A stretch of 64,000 bases of DNA from Hemicordylus capensis. Its lineage: Eukaryota > Chordata > Lepidosauria > Squamata > Cordylidae. The notes under the pieces were generated by a model that searched no databases, was not told where the DNA came from, and saw only the letters and a program-made list of their open reading frames with translations. Positions within the stretch are counted from its first letter, which is position 1. Every line of letters begins with the position of its first letter. Position numbers and translations under genes: made by a program. Shown here in pieces: positions 11,459-21,904 of the stretch. The DNA lies in assembly GCF_027244095.1 (NCBI RefSeq), contig NC_069657.1:244816674-244880673 (forward strand). Reading direction: 5' to 3'.

Positions 11459-12279
11459 CTCAAGAGAACTATGATGTGGTGGCTGCAGCCTAGCTCTTAC
11501 TTGAGTGCCACAGTTAGTAGCTCTGAAGGGGACTGTGTATTCTCTTCTTCAGCATCAGAAGATGGGTGAAAGAACTCTTTGACTAAAATGAGTAGAAGAG
11601 TTGAACACTCCATACAATATCCTGGAAAGAGCTTACTCCTGGTACTTTTAAGGAAGATGTTTAGGATTGGAGCCAGAACATTTTTATGAGTGTCCAGCGG
11701 AGTGGGAAGGATAGAAAATACTGAACATTTCAAGGATGGCTAGCATGATTAACAAGATGGCAAGAAGGCTGCAAATTCCACATTATTTAGCCTCTAATAG
11801 CCAGGCTGGTGATTAACATAGCTTTTGTATAGATATGTTCCAGCCCTTTCCCCTTCTGTCTGAAGAGCAGCCCTCTGAATTTAAAAGCCTATCCATTCTC
11901 ATCAATACACACTTTACATAATTACCTTACATAGAAAATGAATAAGTAAGTAAGTAAGTAAATATTTGGTACTCATTATTGCTGGAGCCATCTTTCATAA
12001 CTGGACCAAGATTTTCAGAGTGAATCAGTTGTTTGGAGATCTTTTGGTTTCTGAGCTCTAGCCTTAAGACACGTTAATGGAATCTGATTTTCGGAGAAAA
12101 GATGCTCATCATTTTCTTTACATACCTCAACACGAGTCGGTTTAAAGCACAGGGGGATGCTGACTCTGCTCCACTGAATTCTCAAGCCAATTTGGATGTC
12201 CTAAGGTCTTCCTAGACATTCTTGGCACCATATTTTTTGGAGACAGCAATAAAATTCTAGAAAGACCATGACAACCTAC
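11459..12279. other. Between CR1 and last recognised meprin exon, no gene seen
   Basis: Meprin EGF-like and transmembrane exons would be expected in this direction, but no match was found. A (TAAG)n run lies near 11942-11962. Confidence 0.4.
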
Positions 12280-12447
12280 CTTCAAAATTTGTAAAGATGA
12301 TCATATTGTCATTTTTAATTAAACTCCTCCGAAGCAATCCACTCTTTGGTATGATGTAATTCCGGCCCCAATTTAGGCCTATGTAGCGGTTTTAGGAAGA
12401 ATCAAAAGTTCCAGTAATAGATGGTTTATCCCAAAGAAGTGTACCAT
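12280..12447 (-). pseudogene. MEP1A: Meprin A alpha pseudogene, C-terminal MATH exon
   Basis: This 168-bp exon is bounded by TGACAG on the right and a GTAGGT donor on the left. It reads GTLLWDKPSITGTF, then DSS-stop-NRYIGLNWG, then LLRRSLIKNDNMIIFTNFE. Human meprin alpha, from memory, has a WDRPSRVGTY segment and a KNDDLIIFVDFED end in the same exon. The TAA stop lies between the two motifs. Confidence 0.82.
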
Positions 12448-13562
12448 CTGTCATACAAACAAGAAATTGGAATGGATGGATCCATTAGTCATGTGCCCTT
12501 GGATTAACTTCCAGCATGTATCTGAGGAATGTAGATTCAACTAATGTCCTAGACTTTGCATAGCCCAATATCCAGCCCACATATAATTATCTACCCCTAA
12601 AATGGGGGATAGCCTTGTGGCAGAAAGGGGGTACTTATTGTGCTCCCTATACCAGAGCTAATACTCATCAGGTGCTCCTCCACACTTAGGCTTGAATCTA
12701 GACCTGGGTGAAATCCCTGCTCTCTCACTTGGCTTGGGGATCTAAACTGCCTTGGTTGCCCTTGTGGATTATCTATACTGGAATGGAAGTGGAGGGAGGT
12801 CAACTTCTGATTCTCAGATACTTTCATCAACAATGACATCTTAGTCCAGTGCAGTTCTGAAACAAGCAGTGCTGCAAATCTAGCACTGGACTCCAGAATT
12901 CCACAGCATCTCCTCGTTTAGCTCCCACACAACAACTGAGCAATTGTACCCTTACTGTGCTATAAATTAATTGGCCATAATCCAGCACAGGCATTATTGA
13001 TTAACATTTTCTCCAATAAAACTGTGATCAGTAATAAACCAAAGTACATTACAAAGAAAAATTTGGGTACACCTTAATAGGTGTACATCTGTTTGCATAG
13101 TTACCGTGAAAAGGAATCTAGCCCAGAATGCACCCTTTCCCAAGAACTGGCACTCCTACTTCACAGATTTTATAGAATATTAGCAGGAGGACGAACAATA
13201 TATTATCTTAGGTGTCATCTTCCTTCCTTCTGGCCATAGTCCTTCAGGCACCAACATCTGTGATGGATACAATGACTAATGTGCACCATCATGATTGCCA
13301 GATTTAAACATAGAACGTGCTTCTTTTTTTAATTTGCAGTCAGATTGAGCCTCCGTTAACTACATGGCTTCTTAATTATTAGGGAATTACACTAAAAATA
13401 TTGTACTAGGATTTTAAAGACTCTAAATGGGTTTATATGATAGATCAGGACACAGAGGCCAGTAAGAATCAATGCAGCTGTGCAGTTGGAAAACCTATTC
13501 TGTAACCCTGCCCCCTGAAAAACAGAACAAAAAGTGAACTAGGACATGGGTCTTAGACTTAC

Positions 13563-14052
13563 TATGCATTTGATTAGGGTCTTTGGTAAAGCCTCGGCTG
13601 GATGACATCCTTTGAGTGATGTCAGGATCTTGATCGCTATGGGGAATGTCACTTGCCTATTCCCAGCTGGCCACTCTAGAATTCCATCGTTCTCGCTGCT
13701 ACAAAGGGAAAACCCAATTCTGAAGTCGCCACTAACTGAGCTGGGTGAGCCATGGGGATAGAGCCTGACCACAAAGCAATAGCCCTATGAGTTATAGAAT
13801 AAGGGGCTTGAAATATAGTCTCCTTTGGAGGTCATAATTAAAAGCGAAGTGAAGTTCCTTATCTGCCAGACACTTGTGGGGCACTGTGTCTCAGTCAGAC
13901 TGATATCGTCAATGTCAATTCCACCAGCAGAGTTGGATGGGTCTCCTCGGATGCCATGAAAAATAGAAAAATATAGATGCCATGAAAATAGCAGATTTTC
14001 GCCTGGCTATTAAAGGAAATGGATGCTAATGTCCAGTGTTGTTCTCCATGAA
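13563..14052 (-). pseudogene. MEP1A: Meprin A alpha pseudogene, MAM-end plus MATH exon, multiply broken
   Basis: This 490-bp exon has an AG acceptor at 14053-14055 and a GTAAGT donor at 13557-13562. It reads HWTLASISFN, then a 26-bp tandem repeat near 13950-13990 that shifts the frame, then [31 protein letters not shown], and FYNS-stop-GYCF where the family has a glutamate codon. The MATH part follows (VRLYPHG, SSENDGILEWPAGNRQV). A second frameshift comes before DQDPDITQRMSSSRGF. The exon order and motifs are meprin alpha. Confidence 0.87.
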
Positions 14053-14179
14053 CTGTAAAAGGAGACAGAAAACTTCATTTATACCAATAGCATGTATACC
14101 TTCAAATAGGCAACAACATTAATTCCTTCACTAGTATGTGATACTCCATAACCATTAGTATTCAATACTCCAAACAGCC

Positions 14180-14335
14180 TAACAACAACAACAACAACAA
14201 CAACAACCTTTATTTGTTAGCTGCCCCATAACACTCTGGGTGGCTTACCACATTTAAACATGAGATTAAAACACATATTAAATCATAACAGACAAAAATG
14301 GGAGGAATACAAAATACTAATAAAAAACAATTTTA
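14180..14335 (-). repeat. LINE/SINE 3' tail fragment with (AAC)n
   Basis: An AAC run (14183-14208) is followed by TTTATTTGTTAGCTGCCCCA and GGGTGGCTTACCAC. This is the reverse of the GCCC...TATAAAT tail style used by squamate L2-type LINEs and their SINEs. It lies in a meprin intron. Confidence 0.45.
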
Positions 14336-14429
14336 AACACCCTATTGTTCCTTCCTTTTAGCTTGTTTTTAAGACAAATGGTATAGCAGGTGACTTGTGA
14401 AGATACTGCATTGTATTCAAGCAAAACAG

Positions 14430-14580
14430 GCCTGGAAACGGTGCCTGAATCAATTCGGGTTGCATCGGGGTAGATTTTATTCTATCCCGAATCTGGCTCA
14501 TTTTTTTAAGGGTGATTCTTATGGGGTACAATAATTGAATCACCTCCGATTCGACCTTGATCAATTCATGCACATCCCTA
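14430..14580 (+). mobile_element. hAT-like TGCACATCCCTA element, right-end fragment
   Basis: The right terminal text TCATGCACATCCCTA ends at 14580. Just inside are ATCAATTCGGGTTGC and ATCACCTCCGATTCG words. These are the same end and layout as the complete element at 33402-34511. The left part is missing. Confidence 0.6.
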
Positions 14581-14642
14581 ATGATTATAGATGCTATTTG
14601 TCTCCTGCATAAATGTCATTTATAGATTACTTTAAGGCTCAC

Positions 14643-14858
14643 CATAGATCGTCTGCAGTTTCAGTGTCTTCCTAACATTCCCAGTTCCATCATCGCTTTT
14701 AATCCAGATGATGAGTGCATCTTGTAGACTGCCATCGAATTTGTAAAAGAACTGTAGACACTTTTCTTTCCTCTTTGGGTAGAAGATGTGGGACTCCAAA
14801 ACGGCTGATTCACCCGAATGCCCTACTGTGGTATCCAGGTGCATATAATATCCCCTCT
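14643..14858 (-). pseudogene. MEP1A: Meprin A alpha pseudogene, MAM-domain exon
   Basis: This 216-bp exon has an AG acceptor at its right edge and a GTGAGC donor at its left. It is open throughout and encodes a typical MAM core: GYYMHLDTT, then SHIFYPKRKEKCLQFFYKF, then DDGTGNVRK. The YPKR and CLQFFY motifs are characteristic of meprin alpha. Its phase matches exon 16136-16282 upstream and 13563-14052 downstream. On its own it would pass as functional; its dead neighbours make it part of a pseudogene. Confidence 0.88.
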
Positions 14859-14861
14859 CTA

Positions 14862-15477
14862 CAAAGCAGATACAGGGAGGAGGTTGCTTAACATCAGAAG
14901 ACTCTTGCTCATTTTGGACTATCATATAGGAGTCTATGGTGCCACACAAGCACCACTAAAATGGGGGAGGGAGAGTGGAACTGCTCTTCCCTCATTCTCT
15001 CTGTCGGCCTTTATTTCATTACTGTTGCCTCATAGTCAGATGGGACTATAAGCCATAAACTGCAATGAGAATATATGGTTCCTCAGCAACCATGCAGATA
15101 AGCTTATATAATTTACAGAGGTCTGTAGAGAAGCAGGTGACTAGGTGAATTCTTAGTAGTCACATGAATTCTCAAGTTCATTCCTCCACACTTGTAGCAG
15201 TTATCAGTAAGCTATGAAGCAGATCAGCATAAGTGAGGCCATCAAAATCCAGTGTCAGTAGGGAAGATAGCAATCATCTTTAGGCGGATTTGAACTGAGA
15301 AGACATTAGTTGCTGACCATGGAACTACAATATTACAGGTAAGTAATGAACCAATGTAATGAAACCAACGCTTTCGTGTCTACAGCAATGCCAAATGATT
15401 CTACATAGGGAATCGGACTGTGTGGTTACACAAAAATAACGGGAAGCAACTTCTGACTCTTTTCACTAACACAGTCC
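14862..15477. other. Meprin intron, nothing recognised
   Basis: No exon, repeat end or long frame with family motifs was found between the MAM exon and the hAT-like end at 15478. Confidence 0.5.
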
Positions 15478-15600
15478 CAGGGGCGTAACTATAATAGGGC
15501 AAGGGGAGACAGTTGTCTGGAGACCCACTGCCTTTAGGACCCCCGAGAGGCAAGTCACGTGACTGACTCCCCCAGCCATGCACCTGCCTGGGCTTCCTTC
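15478..15600 (+). mobile_element. hAT-like CAGGGGCGTAACTA element, left-end fragment
   Basis: It starts CAGGGGCGTAACTATAATAG, the same terminus as the larger element at 44085-47419. No right end is seen nearby. Confidence 0.5.
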
Positions 15601-15782
15601 AGTTGTATTCATCCTCCGAAACTAATGTGAGTGTGAAGACCTGCAGCTACCAGAACAGCACGTCTTTCTCTAATACCATTAAATGACTTGCATTGTCCAC
15701 AATTTACAAAATATTCTAAAAAATAATTTAGGATGATGTTCTATTGTGGCACATAGTATGTATGTATATATGTCTATGTCTA

Positions 15783-15786
<4 letters not shown>

Positions 15787-15825
<39 letters not shown>
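15787..15825. repeat. (GT)n microsatellite
   Basis: A pure GT run of about 39 bases, after TATGTCTATGTCTG steps. It sits about 165 bp left of the duplication border. Confidence 0.95.
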
Positions 15826-15828
<3 letters not shown>

Positions 15829-17109
15829 TTTTTTTACTTCATTAAGGGGGGGAGCATTTTATACTCTTGTCTGGGCCCACTCCTGCACAGTCCTGACTGA
15901 TGGCTCAAGTTCAGCCAAGGTGTTTAATAGCGGTTACACCCTGAGACATTTTGAGCAGTTTTGAGTACAATCCAGCATTTTGAAACCCTTTCCCCCCCCA
16001 GTGGGAAAGAGGTTTAAGCATCTGCTTTGATCAATCCCATAGAAATCAGTGGGACTGAGAGGTGCTTACATGTGCTTGGACAGTGCCCTTTATTTCTGCT
16101 TGCATTTTCCTTATCAGTTACTATTTTAAATCTACCTGCACAGCGGCCCAACAAGGTGTGGTCCTTATCAACCGGCGTAGTCAACGTATGCTCCCAGTCA
16201 GCATCATTGTTTCTATTCTGCACCATGCCACAGATATTAATGGACTCAAAGGCGCACTGGTCAAGGAGAGTAAGACTAGAAGCTGTAGGATATGCAGACA
16301 TATTCCATATGAAAAATAGACATTTTATCTGCCAACCAACCATACAAAGCATCCTGCTGCCTGACCGTTTCCCTGCCTGAAGTGACAGAGGAGGTAGTCC
16401 TGGATTCAGGATTTAGGACTCCTAGGTTTATTTTGGGCGATCCTAGTATCCATGTTGAGGTTACCTTTGGGAGGCAGTTCTGGACTTTACAGCCACCATG
16501 ACAACCATGGAGCCGACCCAGAATATTATCAGCAAGCTTACAAGTCATGCTCTCAAGGCTGACTGGTGGATTGGTCTAGGAGATAGCCAATGCTCTAAAT
16601 ATTTTTTTTTTTAAAGAGGCTGATCCCAACCACCATGTAGGATCCATTTGTGTAACCACTCCTTGAGAAACCTTCCTTGGACCCAAGTTATTTGTCCCAC
16701 TATTACCTGTCATTAATCCCCTCATTTTGGAAAAGTGTTCAGAGTGACAGTTCACCACAGTTGTACATACAACTGAGTCTTTGTAGATCTATCCTGCTCA
16801 AATCCTGGCTTCCCCCAATTACGACATTGAATTCTGGAATTTTAGTCATAATTGTCGGAATGCTACTGTTCTTTTTGAATGAATAAGGTCTATAATGCAT
16901 GATGGATTCATATACGTAAGGGGTGTTTAGGTCAGACGTGAAGCTATCATCATGTTTGTTGAAGTTATGCTCCTGATCTAAAAATCATAGGAGATCAAAT
17001 TATTATAGAGCCCATTGTATGCAACCATATACAGATAATCCAGTCCCAATGAAATCTTGTTATCTTGAGAACAGCTCCAGGCACCAAAAGGAAAGGAAAG
17101 GTTGTGTTG

Positions 17110-17190
17110 TAGAGTCAGTGTCAACTCTCGGTGAGTGCAGAGCCATGTGGTTTTCTTGGCAGAATCCAGGAGGGGCTTACCCAAGGGTAA
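17110..17190 (-). repeat. Old tRNA-type SINE fragment (copy B)
   Basis: This is the duplicate of 1112-1200, with the same GAGTCAGTGTCAACTCT start and a few substitutions. It was present before the tandem duplication. Confidence 0.6.
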
Positions 17191-18501
17191 ATCTTTAACA
17201 CACCTTTCATTATCAGAACACCTGGCATGGTGTTGCCACAAGTCCTGTGCCATTCTGCATCTGATAGCTGGGACAGAGATTTGTGAGCTTACCTGTTGGC
17301 CTTGGGAATGTACTTTTAGGCACAGCTGACCCAGAGTTACTCCTTCCCCCACGGAAGCCACTGAATGCAGCTGCCAGACTGTTTTCTCCTGCTCTGGCCA
17401 GTGGCCAGAGCTGCACCAGTTGCATGGCACTACTGCATTCCAGTGGGAGAAAGGCGGACTTCAGTCAACCTGCTTCACCTCTTCACCTGTGAAGGTAGTC
17501 CCTCCCCTCTATAGGAAGTGACCCTACCTGCCTGTCTCTCACACATCCATCACAAAAATCCCTAAAGGCTATTTCTGCTGTCTCCTATAGAGGCCCAGCT
17601 GGAAGGAAAGAAAAACCACCCCTCCTTTCCTTCACAGATGAATTGGCTTCTCTCGCTCAGGAAGGGGGAAAGTTGGCGGCAGCAGGACCAGGTGCTTTGG
17701 ATCTATTTGTGTGTATGCACATCTGCTGTTCCTCGGTGGGCCCTTGCAGAATTTGAGCACAAAGGCACATGGAGCTGTCCTATGTATGCCACAGCCATTC
17801 TGTCTCCTGTCCTGTTGCTGCTGCACTGTGCTCAGGAAGTGACAGGCAGAAGCGGAGCCCTTGGAGAAAAACTATGAAGGAAGCCAGATGGTGAATACTT
17901 TCCGATCCCATTTGAGCATTCCGGTGAAATGGACAGATTTCCACAATGGGTCCAAAAGAATGTGGACCTGGAGTCTCCCAAAGACTTCCCCATCTTCTCA
18001 CCATTACCTTCAATGATATAGTTCCACCAAATCTTAACATAATCGTCCCGGTCACTCCGTGATTGTTCATGAAAAAATCACAGTGCATGCAGAATCTCAT
18101 GCTCTACTGTAATTTTATAGTCACAACCAAATCCAATGGAAAGAACTTGGCCAGTCTGAAAATCACCCACGTACGACCAGCATCTGTTGGACAATGAAAC
18201 CTGATAACAGTACTGCTTATTTAACATGGAGCCAAGCACACCCCTAGCATCAGTTTGGAATGGGAGGAAGCATCAAATCACAGCAAAGGTGGAAAGGCAT
18301 TTCCCATCCATCCACTAAACATAGGAAATAGCCTTTCCTGCATCTGTTACCAAACCAATATGTGAATGTGTGTGTGAGAATGAATATACAAAGAGAATGA
18401 AAACAGAATCCTTCGTCTATACATGCTGTTGCAGTTGTTAAACAACTGTTACTCCAAAAAATATCAATAACCGACACCTGCCATTATTCTAGACTAATCA
18501 T

Positions 18502-18955
18502 GTTGGGGTTTGTGATTATTTAGCGGAGCACCAACAAGAGAAGCTACCCACTCCAGGTACAGAGTAGAGCGCAGATTTGGGTTGTTGCAGCTACGTAAAG
18601 AATATGCATGAAGATTGTTGAACAATCTAAATACTAGGTGGATTTATTAGTGAAGTACATTTGAGATAGGAAAGACCTATTCTATCTATCAGCTACATGA
18701 TGGTTAGGGAGAGAGAGAGATGTTTGCATTTTCTCTCTACGAAGAAAGGAAGAGGACTGACTCACTACAGAAAGCACCTGAGGAGTCAAGGCAGGGGTCA
18801 TAGAATAGAGGCAAACGGGGACAGGTAAGGAGACCCTCACTAACTACCTCTACTCCCCAAGCTCCTAGTGGTCTTTAGGAGGATAGCCTGAGCAAAAGGT
18901 CGATGCACTGTAACTCCATCTCCCACAAATAAATCACTTCAGAACTCAGAGGAAA
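18502..18955 (-). mobile_element. Ty3/Gypsy-type LTR plus gag-end fossil (copy B)
   Basis: Duplicate of the fossil at 2514-2975, with a shorter GA run inside. Same parts and orientation. Confidence 0.6.
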
Positions 18956-19142
18956 ATAAGATGAGGAAGAGGTGTTACTTATAGTAATAAGATTTCCCCC
19001 ATTCCAAATTTTATTTGTGTAGTTATACGTTTTACATTTCTGAGCCTTAAGGTTCTCAAATGGAGGATTAGCCCAGAGTGTTCAGGAATGAAGCAGCACC
19101 TTTGGGCCTCTAAGCTCTAAAGGCCTGGGACAGGTGTGGCAC

Positions 19143-19170
19143 TGTGTGTGTGTGTGTGTGTGTGCGCGCG
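19143..19170. repeat. (TG)n(CG)n microsatellite, copy B
   Basis: A TG run followed by GCGCGC, allelic in position to 3171-3204 of the other duplicate. The flanks also carry a small insertion not seen in copy A. Confidence 0.9.
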
Positions 19171-19284
19171 CATATGTGCACACTCATAGACATGTAAAAT
19201 TCAAAATGAAGCTGCAGGAGGTCCCTAAGATGTCTCCTGTGCCTATAGCCTTTATGTAATGACGATAGGGCAACTTTCTGGAGC

Positions 19285-19586
19285 CCACCTGGGATGTTTT
19301 TCACACAGGGCTTTTAATGCCCTTTAACTCGCATCTCCTCTGGAATGGAGGAGGTGTGTTCACATATCGGCCAGATTTACCCCAAAGTCCCTGAGAGTTA
19401 TCGGGGAACAGTTCACACACAATTCGAGTTTCTCACTGCACGTTAGAGTGTAGCCCATTTTAAATCCAATTTTATATTTAAAAAATGAACTATTTGTGTC
19501 AGCTTTGGGGGACAACTTTGAGTTCACCGGAAAGCCTCCCAGTAAACTTGCAGTAAAGTCTGCTGTGTGTAAAAGTCCCAGGTAGG
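19285..19586. mobile_element. Short TIR element (MITE), copy B
   Basis: Duplicate of the element at 3311-3611, with the same inverted ends and a handful of substitutions. Confidence 0.6.
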
Positions 19587-20127
19587 AGGATGCCCATGCG
19601 GCAGGAGGGTGGGGGGGTGGGAATTGCCAAGGATGCTCTAAAACCTGTAATCAGCCCTGATTCTATAGTGGCCATAGAAAGTGTATTGGACCTGTTCAGA
19701 TAACTTAGATCCACTTCATCCACACTGGGGGTGGGGGGTCAGGAAATGGTAACTGTGGCAAGAAATTCGAGATTCTTTCAAAAATATCTGAGCTTTGTTT
19801 GCCAAGAGGTTCAAAAAATGACTTCAGTATTCCGTAACCAAATATAGAACGTATTTGCATGAACAATACAGCAAAATAACTGGTAACAAAACAGGTTCGG
19901 CTTTTTTGGAAAATATACAAAGCAGTGTTTTCCATATGGACCACACTGAAGTAAAACAGAATAGGCCTGTTGCCCAGCTCCCTCCTCCTCTGAAGAGGGT
20001 GTCATGAACTGGTATCCTGTTAGGAAGGGCTACAGAGGAAAGATGCTTTCCCCATAGCATACCTTGTTCTGAAGGAGCCTTTGAAAGAATCAGATGCAAG
20101 GGAGGGAGCACTGGCCATAGTTCAACA

Positions 20128-21063
20128 ATGGGCAGCTCTTCTGTATGGGATACAGGTTCCATGCTGGTTGTAATCACTGCAAGTTTGGGAAGACTATGGA
20201 CAGATGCATTCATACTAGTGGTCAATTGCAGGGACTGGATCCAAAAGAAACGTCTGAGCCCCATTGACAGGATCTTGACCTTACAAAGTATAAGCAGGAT
20301 ATGTTTTGGGTGCTCTGCGATACTTTGGTATCTACTGTTAAAATTCCATCTTCAGATTACTCAAAACCTGTATATCTTCAACGCAACTATGTTTTCCACT
20401 TGGTTCTTTCTGTTTTGGAACCTCTGGCTCACAGCTTGCTTGTGCAGCTACTATTGTTTGAAGATCACAGACTTCAGTCACCCCTTCTTCATCTATTTCA
20501 AACTAAGGATTTCAGGACTGGTACCTACGTGGCTCCTAGGTTCTGTGATTTTGTCTTTGGCAAATACCCTGCCTTATATATATGTGAACTTGACAACAGT
20601 GGATAACGGGGAGATCTCCAATTTCTTCAAAAATAAAACCGAGAATTCCATTTATCAGTCAAAGATTCAATTACACGTGCTTATTTTGGTGAGCCTTGGA
20701 TCTTCTGCAGCTTTCGGTTTATGCATTACTTCTGCCTTTCTGTTAATCTTTTCGCTCTGGAGGCACAGTCAGAAAATGCGAACTGCATCAATCAGCTCCA
20801 GGAACCCTAGCGCTGCTGCCCACGTTCAGGCAGTGAAAATAACACTGTTCCTCCTCATCAACCATGTTGCTGCCTTCCCAGCTACGCTGATGTTATTGTC
20901 AAGTAATTTTGATAGAAATGGTATTGCTACCTTTGTTGCTGTCTCTTTTACACATTGGTGTTCTTCGGTGGATTCTTTCATATCAGTTTGGGGCAACAAA
21001 AAATTAAAAAATGAGTTGCACAAGCTTTTGTATTTTGCTAAGTGCAAGGGGCGATATTGTTAA
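20128..21063 (+). CDS. TAS2R: Bitter taste receptor type 2 (TAS2R), copy B
   Basis: 311 residues, no intron, fully open. It has the same family signature stretches as the copy at 4151 (NCRDWIQKKRL, NLWLTACLCSYYC, FSLWRHSQKM, SVWGNKKLKNEL) and the same two outer-loop glycosylation sites. By hand comparison about 27 residues differ. Several group at 82-91 (top of TM2 to TM3), 175-178 (top of TM5) and 265-279 (TM6-TM7 outer loop). Most nucleotide changes alter the protein. Only one synonymous change is seen from residue 92 to 174. Expected to be a working surface receptor; its ligand is unknown. Confidence 0.95.
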   Translation: MGSSSVWDTGSMLVVITASLGRLWTDAFILVVNCRDWIQKKRLSPIDRILTLQSISRICFGCSAILWYLLLKFHLQITQNLYIFNATMFSTWFFLFWNLWLTACLCSYYCLKITDFSHPFFIYFKLRISGLVPTWLLGSVILSLANTLPYIYVNLTTVDNGEISNFFKNKTENSIYQSKIQLHVLILVSLGSSAAFGLCITSAFLLIFSLWRHSQKMRTASISSRNPSAAAHVQAVKITLFLLINHVAAFPATLMLLSSNFDRNGIATFVAVSFTHWCSSVDSFISVWGNKKLKNELHKLLYFAKCKGRYC

Positions 21064-21904
21064 AGGATTGCCATAAATGCTATACACTGAAATCCACTGG
21101 AAGCTTTGTTCAGATGCAAGCTCTTTCTTTCTTTCACTAGGATAAATTTAGAGTAGCTCCACTGAAGTCTGTGAAGATATGCCATTGTAACCTTGAGGAA
21201 TGAACCAAGCGATGCACTAATTCTGTATGCTTAGCTTAGCTTATGAGCAAGAACTGTGTTTGGAGCACTGATTTAGACATGGTACAGCAGTTTGAAGAGC
21301 TATATGATTTTGTCCTAGTTTTTTTAATGTATAAAATGCTATGAAAGATCTGGGTATAGCAAAGACATCAGCAGATACAGTAGGGCTGCAATGTTAAGTC
21401 ATTTACACAGGTATGATGTATTTCAAAGTGACAAAATGATTAATGAGGTGGGCACATTTTTTCATTGCCTGTAATTCCTAGTGTTTCTGGATGTATAACT
21501 ACAGGGCACCGTTGGATTTTTAGTCCATCAAGGAATATTCTCTCTTTATGTTTTTGCTGTGTGGCTGATCCAGCTCGTCCTCAAGATCTCTTGATAATTG
21601 TGAACAAATGGCCAGTGTTAACGAAGGATTGTTATTGCTCCTTGATAGTTAGGAATCTCTTTCCAACCACCCCAAACCCATCAGAGTTTGGAAGCTGATA
21701 CGCTTCAACTAGTGGGAGGGACATTGAAACCATCTGGAGCCGTTTGGGCAGTTTTGAAGTCGGGGGGAAAGAGACAGGGAGAGAGAGAAGAGCTGTGAGG
21801 TAGCTGAACATGAACTGCCCTGGAATACAGAGTGTCTCTCTTGGAATCTGTTGCAGGATTACTGGATTTGCAGCCTGCTGTAGGAGTGCTCATTTTCCTA
21901 TGCT

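Larger units (their letters stand above)
12280..18200 (-). pseudogene. MEP1A: Meprin A subunit alpha pseudogene, copy B (six exons)
   Basis: The minus-strand exons run right to left: 18008-18200 (zinc site, same TGA as copy A), 16756-16977 (end of protease), 16136-16282 (MAM start), 14643-14858 (MAM middle), 13563-14052 (MAM end plus MATH) and 12280-12447 (end of MATH). Borders show AG acceptors and GT donors. Besides the shared TGA there are a TAG stop and a frameshift in the 13563-14052 exon, a 26-bp direct repeat near 13950-13990 that also shifts the frame, and a TAA in the 12280-12447 exon. EGF, transmembrane and propeptide exons were not found. Domain order (astacin, MAM, MATH) is that of MEP1A. 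Confidence 0.88.
15990..21902. repeat. Tandem segmental duplication, copy B
   Basis: This is the second copy of the 1-5914 segment, same orientation. It opens after a C-run at about 15990 and ends at about 21902, where sequence shared with copy A stops and a hAT-like element begins. All landmarks keep their order: meprin exons at 16136-16282, 16756-16977 and 18008-18200, an LTR fragment near 18.5-18.95 kb, a TIR element at 19285-19586 and a TAS2R gene at 20128-21063. Confidence 0.95.

Noticed and set aside
11497-11733. Meprin transmembrane/EGF exon candidate
   Set aside because: A hydrophobic stretch is present near 11740 in reverse but lacks EGF cysteines and splice borders.
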